A stretch of 64,000 nt of DNA from Theropithecus gelada. Taxonomy: Eukaryota; Chordata; Mammalia; Primates; Cercopithecidae. The translations under genes and the position numbers were made by a program. This document shows, piece after piece, positions 22,350 to 32,451 of this stretch. A model generated the notes under the pieces. It was not told the DNA's origin. It saw nothing but the letters and a program-made list of their open reading frames with translations, and searched no databases. Every line of letters starts with the position of its first letter. Position 1 is the stretch's first letter. The stretch is taken from contig NC_037677.1 in NCBI RefSeq assembly GCF_003255815.1, forward strand, positions 109,630,636 to 109,694,635, given 5' to 3'.

Positions 22350-22562
22350 ATTCAACTGGTTTTTCTTTTTCTTTTTGGAAGTGGAATTTGATTTGGTGTC
22401 TGGATTTTGATGAGGGTATTTATATTTCTTCAGCACTTTTTGATTCTTGCAGAAAGTTGCATTCCTAGTTCCTCAACTGCTTGTTTCTTTTTGGGTTTTG
22501 AAGCAGGAATTTGATTTGGTGTCTGGGTTTTGATAGGGGTGTTTATGTTTTGTCAGTGTCTT
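22350..22562 (+). repeat. Imperfect tandem duplication, ~122-bp period
   Basis: Copy 1 (about 22350-22440) and copy 2 (about 22472-22562) share 'tcaactg.tt.tttcttttt', 'ggaatttgatttggtgtctgg' and 'ttttgat.ggg' with the same spacing. Not part of a recognised transposon. Confidence 0.8.
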
Positions 22563-24740
22563 TTGGTTCTTTGAGAGTTTCTCTCCTCATCTGTCATGTG
22601 TCAGAGTGGGTGCCTGTCAACCATTCTCTCTCTCCAGGGAGAAAGTCTTCCTTAAAACAGCCCTAAGATCCTTATCTCCTCAAATCACCCACTTTGATGA
22701 TAATATCCATTGTTCTCTTCTCTGCTTCTTGGCATATTCTAGTCAGTCTGTGTATACAATTAAAAAAACAAGACGGCCCTCTGTGTCCGAAGTACTTGGA
22801 ATATCCCAGTGTTTCACAGGAGACTTTGGAAGTGGACAAAACTGTATTTCCTTCCCCAAATGAGGTTATTGTGCTCGAAATATCTCCTGGTAGTTTATTA
22901 AAGGAAACCGCAGACTGGGGTAAGAGAGGCAGTTTCTACAGCCTGCAAGCCTGCTATCTTGCCTCTTCTTTTCGACCCTCTTTCCTCCCTCTCCTCTTCT
23001 CTCCCCTCCTCACCCTCTTCAACCCACCCCCACATGTCACGCCATCCTCAGGGGGTAGCCCTGCAGCCCTGCTTCACTGGGATGGTCTGTTCTGGCCACC
23101 CGTCCCATGGAACGTGAGGAAGGAATTTGGGGTGTGGACTTCCTTGAGTGACTAGGATTAGACCCGTCGGGTCTGCAGTCAGACGAGAAGCGTGTGGGCA
23201 AAGGGAACTATTGTGTGAGGCTTCTCCGGACAGAAAGCCTGCCTTCATCTTTTACTGTGCCTAATGGACAATTGAGACATTCAGCTTAGGTCTGAAAGGA
23301 AAGTGGGCCGGGATGGTCTAGCAGACCTCCCAGATGAAGGCTTGTAGGAGAAGCAAATAGAGGCAAGGATTACCAATAGGGGGAACAACTGGGGCAGAGT
23401 CCTGGGAGAGAATGTTTATTTCCTTGCTCTCTAGGAGGGATTTGGAAAGAGCCATAATCCTGGGTTAGGAGTAATTTGTTACAGCAAGATGATACTTGAG
23501 TGACAGGCTGCTTCTGGCTGAGGCAGCAAGACTTGCATGCAGGGGGGTCGTGGGCCTCCAGAAGGTCAGCCTCCCGTAAATCTCCACCCCGGCTTTGGGG
23601 TTTGTTTCTCCCCAAGCAAAATTAACCAGAGGCACTGCTGACCTTTGGGCTTCCTGGGTGTAGCGTTACGAAGCATCTCCACATGCTTGTCACAGCTAGA
23701 ATTTGACAATAAAAATTTGGACGGGGAGACCCTGCCAGAGCCACTGACCTCTTTCCAGTGTGACAAGGGGAAAAAAATAGAAGGAAAACGTAGCGCGGGG
23801 TGCGGTTTCAGTTGAAGTTGGAGGACACGGAACCCAGCTCGTCTCGCATTTGCTGTCTATGTAGACTCACTAAAGCAAGTTAATTCATTGCTCTTTGACC
23901 GCCAGGTCTTTCGTTGTCTTTTGTTGTTGTGGAATGGGGGAAAGAAATATAGAATGGGGAGGAGAACCTAATTAGAAAAATCAAGCCTTGAGAGCTCCCA
24001 GCCATGGAGACAGAAAGGGATTTTTTAGAAGTTGTGATTTTAATATCTGCTGCAATCTGATGATTCATGGATTTAAAATAACCCTTTCAGGTCACCAGGA
24101 CCCTGTTACTTGCTGGCTTTGTACCTCTTAAAGGTCATTTGTTGGCTTCGTCTCTAACAATTTCCATGGTAGACCTAAAATTTCTGGCTATTAAATCCCC
24201 TGTGTAGAAGAAGAAATAGCAAATCTTAGCTGCCTTGGACCTGATATAATTCTTTGTCTTCATTCCCATGGTTTATCCTTGAAGGTTGAATAAATGATGT
24301 GGAAGCTAGTCGAGGGACTTTAGGTAAGTGATTTCATGCCCACTTTTTTTAGGTAGAGAAACTGAGGTCACAGGGTGGTAGAGAATGGGCTATAAGATTC
24401 CGGTTTCTGAATTGCCTGTGGTTTTGTTGACTCAACTGCTCTTCTGTTATTTTTTAGCCACATGCCTTGAAACAGTCCTCTCTCCCATGTTTCTTCATCA
24501 GCACCATTAACCCAAGGTATACTGTCCTCTCTTATCTTTCACAAGGTCTTGGAGTTCCCATGCCTTTGTAAGCATCCCTCCCCGAGATCAAGCACCAACC
24601 AAAATCACATTTGGAAAAATTGCTTGTTTCCCAAGAAGCTTTGGAGGATATGATTTTGTATAGAACGGCTTCACAGGTTTTCTGTTCATTCTTTTATGGT
24701 GGAGTGTGTGTGTATGTGACTCTGTCTTCTCTCCATCCCT
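22563..24740. other. Unique intron, mostly unrecognised
   Basis: Contains a pyrimidine-rich patch at about 22965-23035 and a possible MIR core at about 24345-24380 ('gtagagaaactgaggtcac'). No exon-like structure. Confidence 0.4.
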
Positions 24741-25046
24741 CTTTTTTTTTTTTTTTTTTTCCTGAGATGGAATTTCACTTTTGTGGCCCAGGTTTGAGTG
24801 CAATGGCGTGATCTCAGCTCACTGCAACCTCCACCTCCCGGGTTCTAGCGATTCTCCTGTCTCAGCCTTCCAAGTAGCTGGGATTGCAGGCATGTACCAC
24901 CACACCTGGCTAATTTTTGTGTTTTTAATAGAGACAGGGTTTCATCACGTTGGTCAGGCTGGTCGCAAATTCCTGACCTCAGGTGATCTACCCGCCTTGG
25001 CTTCCCAAAGAGCTGGGATTACAGGCATGAGCCACCATGCCCAGCC
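24741..25046 (-). mobile_element. Alu element (AluS-like)
   Basis: Antisense full-length Alu with a T19 tail and both arms, ending 'accatgcccagcc'. Confidence 0.92.
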
Positions 25047-25120
25047 TCCTCGTCCCCTTTTATCTATTAAATGAATGTGGACACCATCAAAGATGGTGCC
25101 TAACTCTTCTTTGTTTTCAG

Positions 25121-25530
25121 TTCATCTTAAATTTGCATGTAATTCACATGTCATAAAAGGTACCACTTTAAAGTGTACAATTCAGTGGTTTTTTAGTATA
25201 TTTAGTATATTTACAATATTGTACAAACATACCAGTATCTTAATATTTTTATCATCCCCAAAAGAAACCCTGTAACCCTAGCAACCAGTCTCTACCCACC
25301 GTCCCCTCAGCTCCTGGCAATCACTAATTTACTTCCTGTCTCTATGGATTTGCCTATTTTGGTTATTTCATATAAAAAGAATCATACAATATGACACTTT
25401 CTTGGTCTGCCTTTAAGTTAGCATATTTTCAAGGGCTACCATGTTGTGGCATGTGTCAGTACTCCATTTGTTTTTATTACTGAATAGTATTCCATTTTAT
25501 GGCTGTACCATATTTTAGTTATCCAGCTAC
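25121..25530 (-). mobile_element. L1M LINE 3'-end fragment (antisense)
   Basis: Plus strand shows 'actttaaagtgtacaattc', 'agtggttttttagtatattt', 'ggatttgcctattttgg', 'gaatcatacaatatgac' and 'agtattccattttatggc', a clear reverse complement of the L1M ORF2 end and 3' UTR. Confidence 0.88.
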
Positions 25531-26329
25531 CGGTTGAGACTTGGTGCGTTCTTATCCCAGAACATACCATATTAAGCTCCCAGTGACACCCACATTCATT
25601 CCTGGGCTGCTCCATGTCTTCCAGCTATTTTCCTGGTTTCCCGTTGCCTCTGCCTACTTCAGCATGCTCTACAGACATGGGTAGTAACTAAAACATTCCA
25701 ATTAACTGCATTGTACTTGGCCTTTTTATAAGAAGCAGTAATTAGAAAATATGGTGACCACAAGGTTGATATTAAAATGAAAGATTATAAATACTTTTCT
25801 GCCTGAAGGTAGATGGCCTCTGGCCTGCCTCTTAATGGGAGGTTCCTCCAGCAGCTTGCAAGCATTCATTATTTGTTAGTCATCAGCTTAGCGGCCATGG
25901 GGCATGAGCCTGTCTTGCTTTGTCTGGAGGCTGAAGACTTTGAGTGACATGGGAGGACAAGGGCTGCTCCTTTTGAATTCTTCCAATGTCTTCATGTCCT
26001 TTAACCTCCTGGCTTAGGGACTTGTGTGCTGGTGGTGGAGCTGGCATTTGCTTGGAATCCACAGCCCTTTGGGTGGGACTCAATCTTGGGGTTGCCTGAA
26101 GACTTTGAGATGGCTAGGTCTGGGCCTTTTCTCGTCACAATGGAGCAAGACTATCTCAGAAGCCAGAGTCTGTCTCACCAGTCCCGTGTCTTGGGACTGC
26201 ACCATTGTAGGGTCTTTGCCCTCCCCTGGAGATTTCTTTCCTGCCGCCTGGGCACCCATTGGCCATTCTACCTTTAAGCTCAGTAGGGTGTAGGCAAAAG
26301 AGTTCTGTTCTGGAAGTACCAAAGTCCTG
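25531..26329. other. Unique intron, nothing recognised
   Basis: No repeat recognised. Overlapping chance frames of about 100 codons occur on the minus strand near its right end. Confidence 0.4.
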
Positions 26330-26450
26330 CATTCTGGTTTCAGTCCCTTATAACTGTGTATAACTAAGTCACTTAATTTTCTCTGCCTCATTTTCTTCTG
26401 TTTTAAGATGGATTTGGAGATTATTGGCTTTGACCACCTAAAAAGAATGT
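26330..26450 (-). repeat. MIR fragment (antisense)
   Basis: 'aactaagtcacttaattttc' and 'tctgcctcattttcttctg' with 'aagatgga' correspond to reverse MIR (aagtcacttaacctc, ctcagtttcctcatctg). Confidence 0.55.
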
Positions 26451-26566
26451 AGTGACAATCAATTTAGAGGTCTAAAAGAGCCTTTGAGGAAGTAAAATGG
26501 AATCTTCAAATGGACTACATGCTGATTATTGACACTGCCCTAGCACCGATAGTTGATGCTAATGAC

Positions 26567-26665
26567 TGATCATCAGAATTGCTTGGCAAGTTGGAAAAAA
26601 ATACATACAGATCCTGGGCCACTACCAAGTTTCATTTAACAGATCTGGAGTGCATCAGGAAAAAA
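26567..26665 (+). mobile_element. Possible MER5-type DNA transposon fragment
   Basis: 'catcagaattgcttggcaag' and 'cagatcctgggccacta' resemble MER5A (catcagaatcacctgg, cagattcctgggcccca). Confidence 0.45.
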
Positions 26666-26708
26666 GTCTTTCTAAACAAGTCAGCAAGGTTTGGATACTG
26701 TGCAACCA

Positions 26709-27013
26709 TTTTTTTTTTCTTTTTTTCTTTTTTGAGACGGAATCTCACTCTGTCGCCCAGGCTGGAGTGCAGTGGCCGGATCTCAGCTGACTGCAAGGTC
26801 CGCCTCCCGGGTTCACGCTATTCTCCTGCCTCAACCTCCCAAGTAGCTGGGACTACAGGCGCCTGCCACCTCGCCCGGCTAGTTTTTTGTATTTTTTAGT
26901 AGAGATGGGGTTTCACCTTGTTAGCCGGGATGGTCTCGATATCTTGACTTCGGATCCGCCCATCTCAGCCTCCCAAAGTGCTGGGATTACAGGCTTGAGC
27001 CACCGTGCCCGAC
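26709..27013 (-). mobile_element. AluY of Old World monkey type (antisense)
   Basis: Reverse strand carries the lineage variant: plus strand reads 'gcagtggccggatctcagct' and 'cacctcgcccggctagtttt'. It lies head-to-tail with the next Alu, sharing its T-run. Confidence 0.92.
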
Positions 27014-27308
27014 TTTTTTTTTTTCTTTTGAGATGGAGTCTGGCTCTGTTGCCCAAGCTGGAGTGTAGTTGCATGATCTTGGCTCACTGCAACCTCTGCC
27101 CTCGGGTTCCAGCAATTCTCCTGCTTTAGCCTCCCGAGTAACTGGCATAACAGGCGCCTGCCACCACACCCAGCTCATTTATATTTTTTGGAGAGATGGG
27201 GTCTCACCATGTTGGCCAGGCTGGTCTCGAGCTACTAACCTCAAGTGATCTGCCCACCTCTGCCTCCTAAAGTGCTGGAATTACAGGCATGAGCCACTGT
27301 GTCTGGCC
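27014..27308 (-). mobile_element. Alu element (AluS-like), adjacent to the previous one
   Basis: Antisense Alu starting with its T-run directly at the 5' end of the preceding AluY. The younger AluY probably inserted into this element's tail. Confidence 0.9.
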
Positions 27309-27539
27309 CACTTACCTTCTTTGTGTTAATTCCTGCACCATTGATTAGCTTATTGTCCCATTGACTGTGTCTTTAGATGACTTCTCTGGGCCTCAGAATA
27401 TCTAGGCCATAGCTGACACAGAGCATATGCTTAATAGTAAATGCTGCAGGAATCCATGCATTGAAGTAGAAAGAGATTTTTAGATCATGTTCCCCATTTC
27501 TTGCTACAGACTTAGGCAAAGAATGGAGAAGAGGTTGTC

Positions 27540-27630
27540 CAATGAAGAAATGAAGTGACATGCCAGGTCAATGACAGAGCTAGGCCTGGAAATAGGTTTC
27601 CAGATTCTTCCCCTTCTACCATGCTTTTCC
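27540..27630 (+). repeat. MIR 3'-half fragment
   Basis: 'gaagtgacatgccaggtc', 'aatgacagagctaggcctgg' and 'aggtttccagattcttcc' fit the MIR 3' half. Confidence 0.5.
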
Positions 27631-28640
27631 TGGGAGTACGCACTCATAATTTGAAGAGTGACTTTTGGGGGAGGGTGGAGGAAGGCCTGGGCCTCAGCCT
27701 AAGGGGCCCATTCGTTGTGAGAGGAGGGTCTGGTGAAATTCCATACCGATTTGTGCATGTGTGAGCTGCTGTACCATAGCCTCCCTGCAGAACCACTAAC
27801 CTGGCAAGTGCAGAAATAGTTTAGGGACAGGGATGTTGAAGGATTGGCGGGGTAAAGAAAACAGTGAATCCCAAGTTTTGTTAATTGGATTTTTTTGTTT
27901 GTTAGTTGTTTTGCTTCGTTGTCTTCATCACACCAGGGGCCTCCTTAAATCTGGTAGAAAAATTTTCTTGGAAAACAATTCAATGTTTGTCCATAGGGCT
28001 TAGGAGGGGGAGATGGTAGATGCTCGAAAGTCTTGCTTATTACTTTGGGGACACTGAGATGTTCCCTTCACCATGTACTTTGAGACACACATCCTGGTTG
28101 TGTTCAGGCAAAGATGCCTAACAGTTGATAAGAAAACTGGGAAAGACAGAAGGGTTTGTAAGGTAAGTCAGGGTGAGTGAAAACACATCGGGTGTGCTGG
28201 AGCCCTAGACGCTTGACTGCCACTCGCCCCTGTCACATCAGGCAATCTGGGTCTTGCTCTGTTGGCCTTAGTTTCCTCCTTGCTACTGACAGGTTAGTTC
28301 CACCTTTCTGCCCATTTATTTTGTAGGGTTATTGTGGATGTTGTTCTGAACTCTGAAATACCCTCTAAATATGAAGTGATACAGTATTAGTGCTCTTTAA
28401 TGGTTATGATTAAAAATATTTATGAGAAAAAGGTTAACTATAAGGATTTCATTGAAAATCTTATAACAACCAACTGATAGAAGATAAGGCTATTAAATTG
28501 TTCACACAGATGCCTTGATATCCTACGTTTCTTTCCCTATATTCCTTTTATGTGAGAAATGAGATAGTGATTTAAGGGAAAAACTTGCGAGTTCCGACTA
28601 TGTTGGCTTTTTTCCCCGCAAGTCAACCTTAATATCTTAC
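27631..28640. other. Unique intron, possible MIR remnant
   Basis: A diverged reverse-strand MIR may lie at 28268-28400 ('gccttagtttcctccttgc', 'agggttattgtggatg'). Otherwise nothing recognised. Confidence 0.4.
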
Positions 28641-28647
28641 TTAAATC

Positions 28648-28906
28648 TTCCCTTCCCTTCCCCTTCCACTTCCCCTTCCCCTTCCCCTTCCCCTTCCCCT
28701 TCCCCTTTCCCTTTCCCTTTCCCTTTCTTATTTCTTTTTTCTTCTCCCTCCCCCCCTCCTCCTCCGTCTTCTTTCTCTCTTTTTTCCTTTTCTTCTCCTC
28801 TTCTTCTTCTTCTTCTTCTTCTCCTTCTCCTTCTCCTTCTCCTTCTCCTTCTCCTTCTCCTTCTCCTTCTCCTCCTTCTCCTTCTCCTTCTCCTTCTCCT
28901 TCTCCT
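28648..28906. repeat. Polypyrimidine satellite, left block
   Basis: Successive runs of (CCCCTT)n and (CCCTTT)n to 28727, mixed pyrimidines to 28798, then (TTC)n and (TTCTCC)n up to the assembly gap. Almost no purines on the plus strand. The long minus-strand frames of Glu/Gly or Arg/Lys here are repeat artefacts. Confidence 0.95.
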
Positions 28907-29300
28907 NNNNNNNNNNNNNNNNNNNNNNNNNNNNNNNNNNNNNNNNNNNNNNNNNNNNNNNNNNNNNNNNNNNNNNNNNNNNNNNNNNNNNNNNNNNNNN
29001 NNNNNNNNNNNNNNNNNNNNNNNNNNNNNNNNNNNNNNNNNNNNNNNNNNNNNNNNNNNNNNNNNNNNNNNNNNNNNNNNNNNNNNNNNNNNNNNNNNNN
29101 NNNNNNNNNNNNNNNNNNNNNNNNNNNNNNNNNNNNNNNNNNNNNNNNNNNNNNNNNNNNNNNNNNNNNNNNNNNNNNNNNNNNNNNNNNNNNNNNNNNN
29201 NNNNNNNNNNNNNNNNNNNNNNNNNNNNNNNNNNNNNNNNNNNNNNNNNNNNNNNNNNNNNNNNNNNNNNNNNNNNNNNNNNNNNNNNNNNNNNNNNNNN
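28907..29300. other. Assembly gap (394 N)
   Basis: Unresolved bases inside the pyrimidine tract. The true length is unknown, since such tracts commonly collapse in assembly. Confidence 0.99.
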
Positions 29301-29460
29301 TTCTTCTTCTTCTTCTTCTTCTTCTTCTTCTTCTTCTTCTTCTTCTTCTTCTTCTTCTTCTTCTTTCTTCTTCTTCCTTCTTCTTCTTTCTTCTTCTTCT
29401 TTCTTCTTCTTCTTTCTTCTTCTTCTTTCTTCTTCTTTCTTCTTCTTCTTCTCTTTTTTT
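29301..29460. repeat. (TTC)n / GAA repeat, right block
   Basis: At least 21 uninterrupted TTC units (29301 to about 29364), then TTC units broken by extra T (ttcttcttctttc). It runs straight into the A-tail side of the antisense Alu at 29461, so it probably grew from that tail. Confidence 0.95.
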
Positions 29461-29749
29461 CTTTTTTAGACCAGGTCTTCCTCTGTCGCTCAGGCTGGAG
29501 TGCAGTGGCACCTTCTTGGCTCATTGCAACCTCCGCCTCCTGGGTTCAAGTGATCCTCCCACCTCAGCCTCCCAAGTAGCTGGGACCACAGGCACACGCC
29601 ACCACACTCAGCTAATTTTTTTTTTTTTTTGGTAGAGATGGGGTCTCGCTATGTTACCTAGGCTGGTCTTGAACTCCTGGGCTCAAGCAATCTTCCTGCC
29701 TCAGCCTTCCAAAGTACTGGGATTACTGGTGTGAGCCACCACGCCTGGC
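29461..29749 (-). mobile_element. Alu element (AluJ-like) abutting the TTC repeat
   Basis: Antisense Alu; 'gtctcgctatgttacc' and 'gggctcaagcaatcttcc' indicate a J-type copy. Its 3' tail faces the pyrimidine tract. Confidence 0.92.
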
Positions 29750-30837
29750 TTGAAATTTTTCTATGGCTTTATTCTTTCTGCAAGTCCAGAGTCTACCCAA
29801 CCTTCTGAGATCTTTGGTTTTCTTTTCCTAGGTAACTATAGTACATACTTATTTATGTCAAACAACAGAAATCACGTTATTTCTGAACTTCCTTTTCTAT
29901 ACAATCATGCTTTCTAGGCAAGTAAAGTCTCTGTTTTAGGCTCTCTGGATTTTTTCAAAAGATGCAATTCCTAGAGTATGGTTTTACCTAGAACAAAGCA
30001 GCCTAATCTCCTGTACCTTCTGCAACTGCAGAAAAATTGGTTAAACAGACTTTGTAATGATGCCCCTTACAATTCTGAAGGGACTTCTGAAATAGTTTCA
30101 CAGAGTTTCAGTGTTAGGTATATTTGATCAATGCTAACTTTTGGAAAACTTTGGTGCCTGTATGATTTAGAGTGTAGGGCAGAATATTAAATTAATCACA
30201 ACTGCTTGTGTTTTAACCATTCTGGGTAAATTGGGATTCCCTGACGCCCAGGCAAAATTACTTGTTTATAGAAGATGGGCTGAGTTTTCCATCTTCCATT
30301 TCTGAGAAATGAGGTAGGTTTAGAAAGAGGCAATCAGGCCTCTTCTTTAACAGACATATGTGTGTCTATTAGGTGCGTGTCACAATATGAGTTCCCGAAG
30401 AAGTAAGTGTCCGCTGTTGGGGTGGATACTTGTACTTCTTATTTTCTTACTTCGCACATTTTTCTGGTATTTCCCTTTTTATGGTGAGTGGCTTCTGGTT
30501 GTCTTTTCTTTTGTGTAATGATATGAGAGTCACGATGCGGTCTTCAGTGTTGCATATTTGTAGGGGATCTGTATGAATGGCCGGTGGTGAGGCTGCACTG
30601 AAAGGTTAGGAGCAACCACCTTGATGCGGGGGAGGCTTAGTGACTTTGGACATCATGGGCTATGACTGGCTATACCCTTGGCTTTGGATGTATAAGCAGA
30701 GTATTGACTTTGTATTTTATAAAAACCAGAAGTACAACTTTCTGGCAGCAGAGGATTAGGAATATTTATCGAATCTTTCTGCTGGCTATGAGCAGAAAGC
30801 TATCATGAGGATAGTATCCAATTAATTCGATTTTTTT
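29750..30837. other. Unique intron, nothing recognised
   Basis: About 1.1 kb, AT-rich, no repeat recognised. Confidence 0.4.
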
Positions 30838-31126
30838 GGTCGGGCATGGTGGTTCCCACCTGTAATCCCAGCACTTTGGGAGACTGAGGTGGGAGGGTCA
30901 TCTGAGGTCAGGAGTTTGAGACCAGCCTGACCAACATGGTAAAATCCCATTTCTACTAAAAATATAAAAATTAGCCAGACGTGATGGCACGCGCCTGTAA
31001 TCCCAGCTACTTGGGAGGCTGAGGCAGGAGAATTACTTGAAGCTGGGAGGCAGAGGTTGCAGTGAGCTGAGATCACACCACTACACTCCAGCCTGGGCAA
31101 CAGAGTAAGACTCTATCTCAAAAAAA
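30838..31126 (+). mobile_element. Alu element (AluS-like)
   Basis: Plus-strand full-length Alu with a short A7 tail; followed within 10 bases by a pyrimidine tract. Confidence 0.92.
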
Positions 31127-31132
31127 TCATAA

Positions 31133-31300
31133 TTTCCCTTCCCTCCCCTCCCCTCCCCTCCCCTCCCCTCCCCTCCCCTTCCCTTTTCCCTCCACACTCC
31201 CGTCTCCCCTCCCCTCCTTCCCTTTCCTCCCCTTTCCTTCCCTCTCCTTCCCTTTCTGTCTCTTTCCTTCCTTTCTTTTCTCTCTTTCTTTCAACAGGGT
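31133..31300. repeat. (CCCCT)n and mixed polypyrimidine tract
   Basis: Starts with about nine CCCCT units and decays into mixed C/T to about 31291, then 'tttctttcaacagggtctc'. The last part resembles an Alu end fragment (cagggtctcactctg). Confidence 0.92.
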
Positions 31301-31609
31301 CTCACTCTGAACCTTTTCCAGGCAGAATTGCTCAGGGATTTTTAGACTTCCATTCTGGAAAAGAGGGGATAGTTATTTTGGTGTGATTGTGGTCTTGTGG
31401 TTAGACCTTGTGACGGGGGCCTCAGCCAAAGGGTTCAAATTTTTTTCCAAGCTTTTCCCTCACAACTTGAGTTAATCCGAAACGTTGCTTTTAGGCCACT
31501 GGACATGCTTTTCTATATGCCCGTGTTTGGCTGTTTGGATTGAAGGCCCAGCAAGGGAAGGCACCGTCGCCCATCTGATATGGGCAGGCCTCTACAATTT
31601 TATTCCCTA
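31301..31609. other. Unique intron, nothing recognised
   Basis: About 300 bases with no recognised repeat. Confidence 0.4.
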
Positions 31610-32273
31610 ACTAGGACATGACAAACTATGGCCCATAGACCAAAACTGGCTTGCCACCTGCTTTTGTCTGGCCAGTGAGCTAAGAATGACTTTTTATTAT
31701 CATTATTAATAATGTTTTTTGAGGCAGGGTCTCATTTTGTCACCCAGAGTAGAGTGCAGTGGTGCAATCATGGCTCCTGCAGCCTCAGACTCCTGGGCTC
31801 TAGCAATCCTCCTGCTTCAGCCTCCTGAGTAGCTGGAACCTACAGGCATGTGCCACAAGCATGTATCATCACGTCCAGCTAACTTTTTTTATTTTTGTAG
31901 AGTCTTGCTGTTGTTGCCCAGGCTGGTCTGGAACTCCTGGCCTTCAGCAATTCTCTGGCCTTGGCCTTCCAAAGCGTTGGGACTACAGGCCTGAGCCGCC
32001 GCACCCAGCACTTTTATTATTTTTAAATGGTTGAAACACATCAAGAGAGGAATAATATTTTCTGACACAGGAAAATGATATGAAATTCACATTTCAGTGT
32101 CTATAAATAAGGTTTTATTGGAGCACAGCCATGATATAAGACATACCCTCACTGCCTGTGGCTGCTTTCGAGTTACGAGGGCTGAGTCGAGTAGTTATGA
32201 CAGAGATCGTATGGGCCGCAAAGCCTAAGATATTTGCTGTCTGGCGCTTTACAGAAAAGGTTTGCCGGCCCTG
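31610..32273. mobile_element. Non-autonomous DNA transposon split by an Alu
   Basis: Left part 'gacaaactatggcccatag' to 'gagctaagaatg' (31610-31688); right part 'ttttaaatggttgaaacac', 'ggttttattggagcacagcc', 'ggctgctttcgagttacg', 'tgggccgcaaagcctaag', ending 'ggtttgccggccctg' (32021-32273). This is a familiar mammalian hAT-like element with 'ggtcggcaaac'-type termini. I do not trust my memory for the family name. Confidence 0.75.
31701..32009 (-). mobile_element. AluJ-like element inside the DNA transposon
   Basis: Antisense Alu with an extra 'acaagcatgtatcatcac' in the second arm. Target-site duplication 'actttttattat' (31689-31700) and 'acttttattat' (32010-32020). Confidence 0.9.
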
Positions 32274-32408
32274 CCCTGAACAAATAAGGGGACAAATTCC
32301 ATTTGCCCGTCCATCTGTGGAGCAGAGTCACTGAAAGGAAATACTGGAAATACTGGAAACCACATGGGTGTTTTATCAAGGATGTGAAGTTTCCTGGCAA
32401 CTTCGTTG

Positions 32409-32450
<42 letters not shown>
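32409..32450. repeat. (CAT)14 trinucleotide microsatellite
   Basis: Fourteen uninterrupted CAT units. Pure, so likely polymorphic. Confidence 0.98.

Positions 32451-32451
<1 letters not shown>

Noticed and set aside
28537..29524. Two long minus-strand frames (324 and 295 codons) rich in Glu/Gly or Arg/Lys
   Set aside because: They are translations of the GAA/GGAGAA repeat and cross 394 unresolved bases; no gene evidence.
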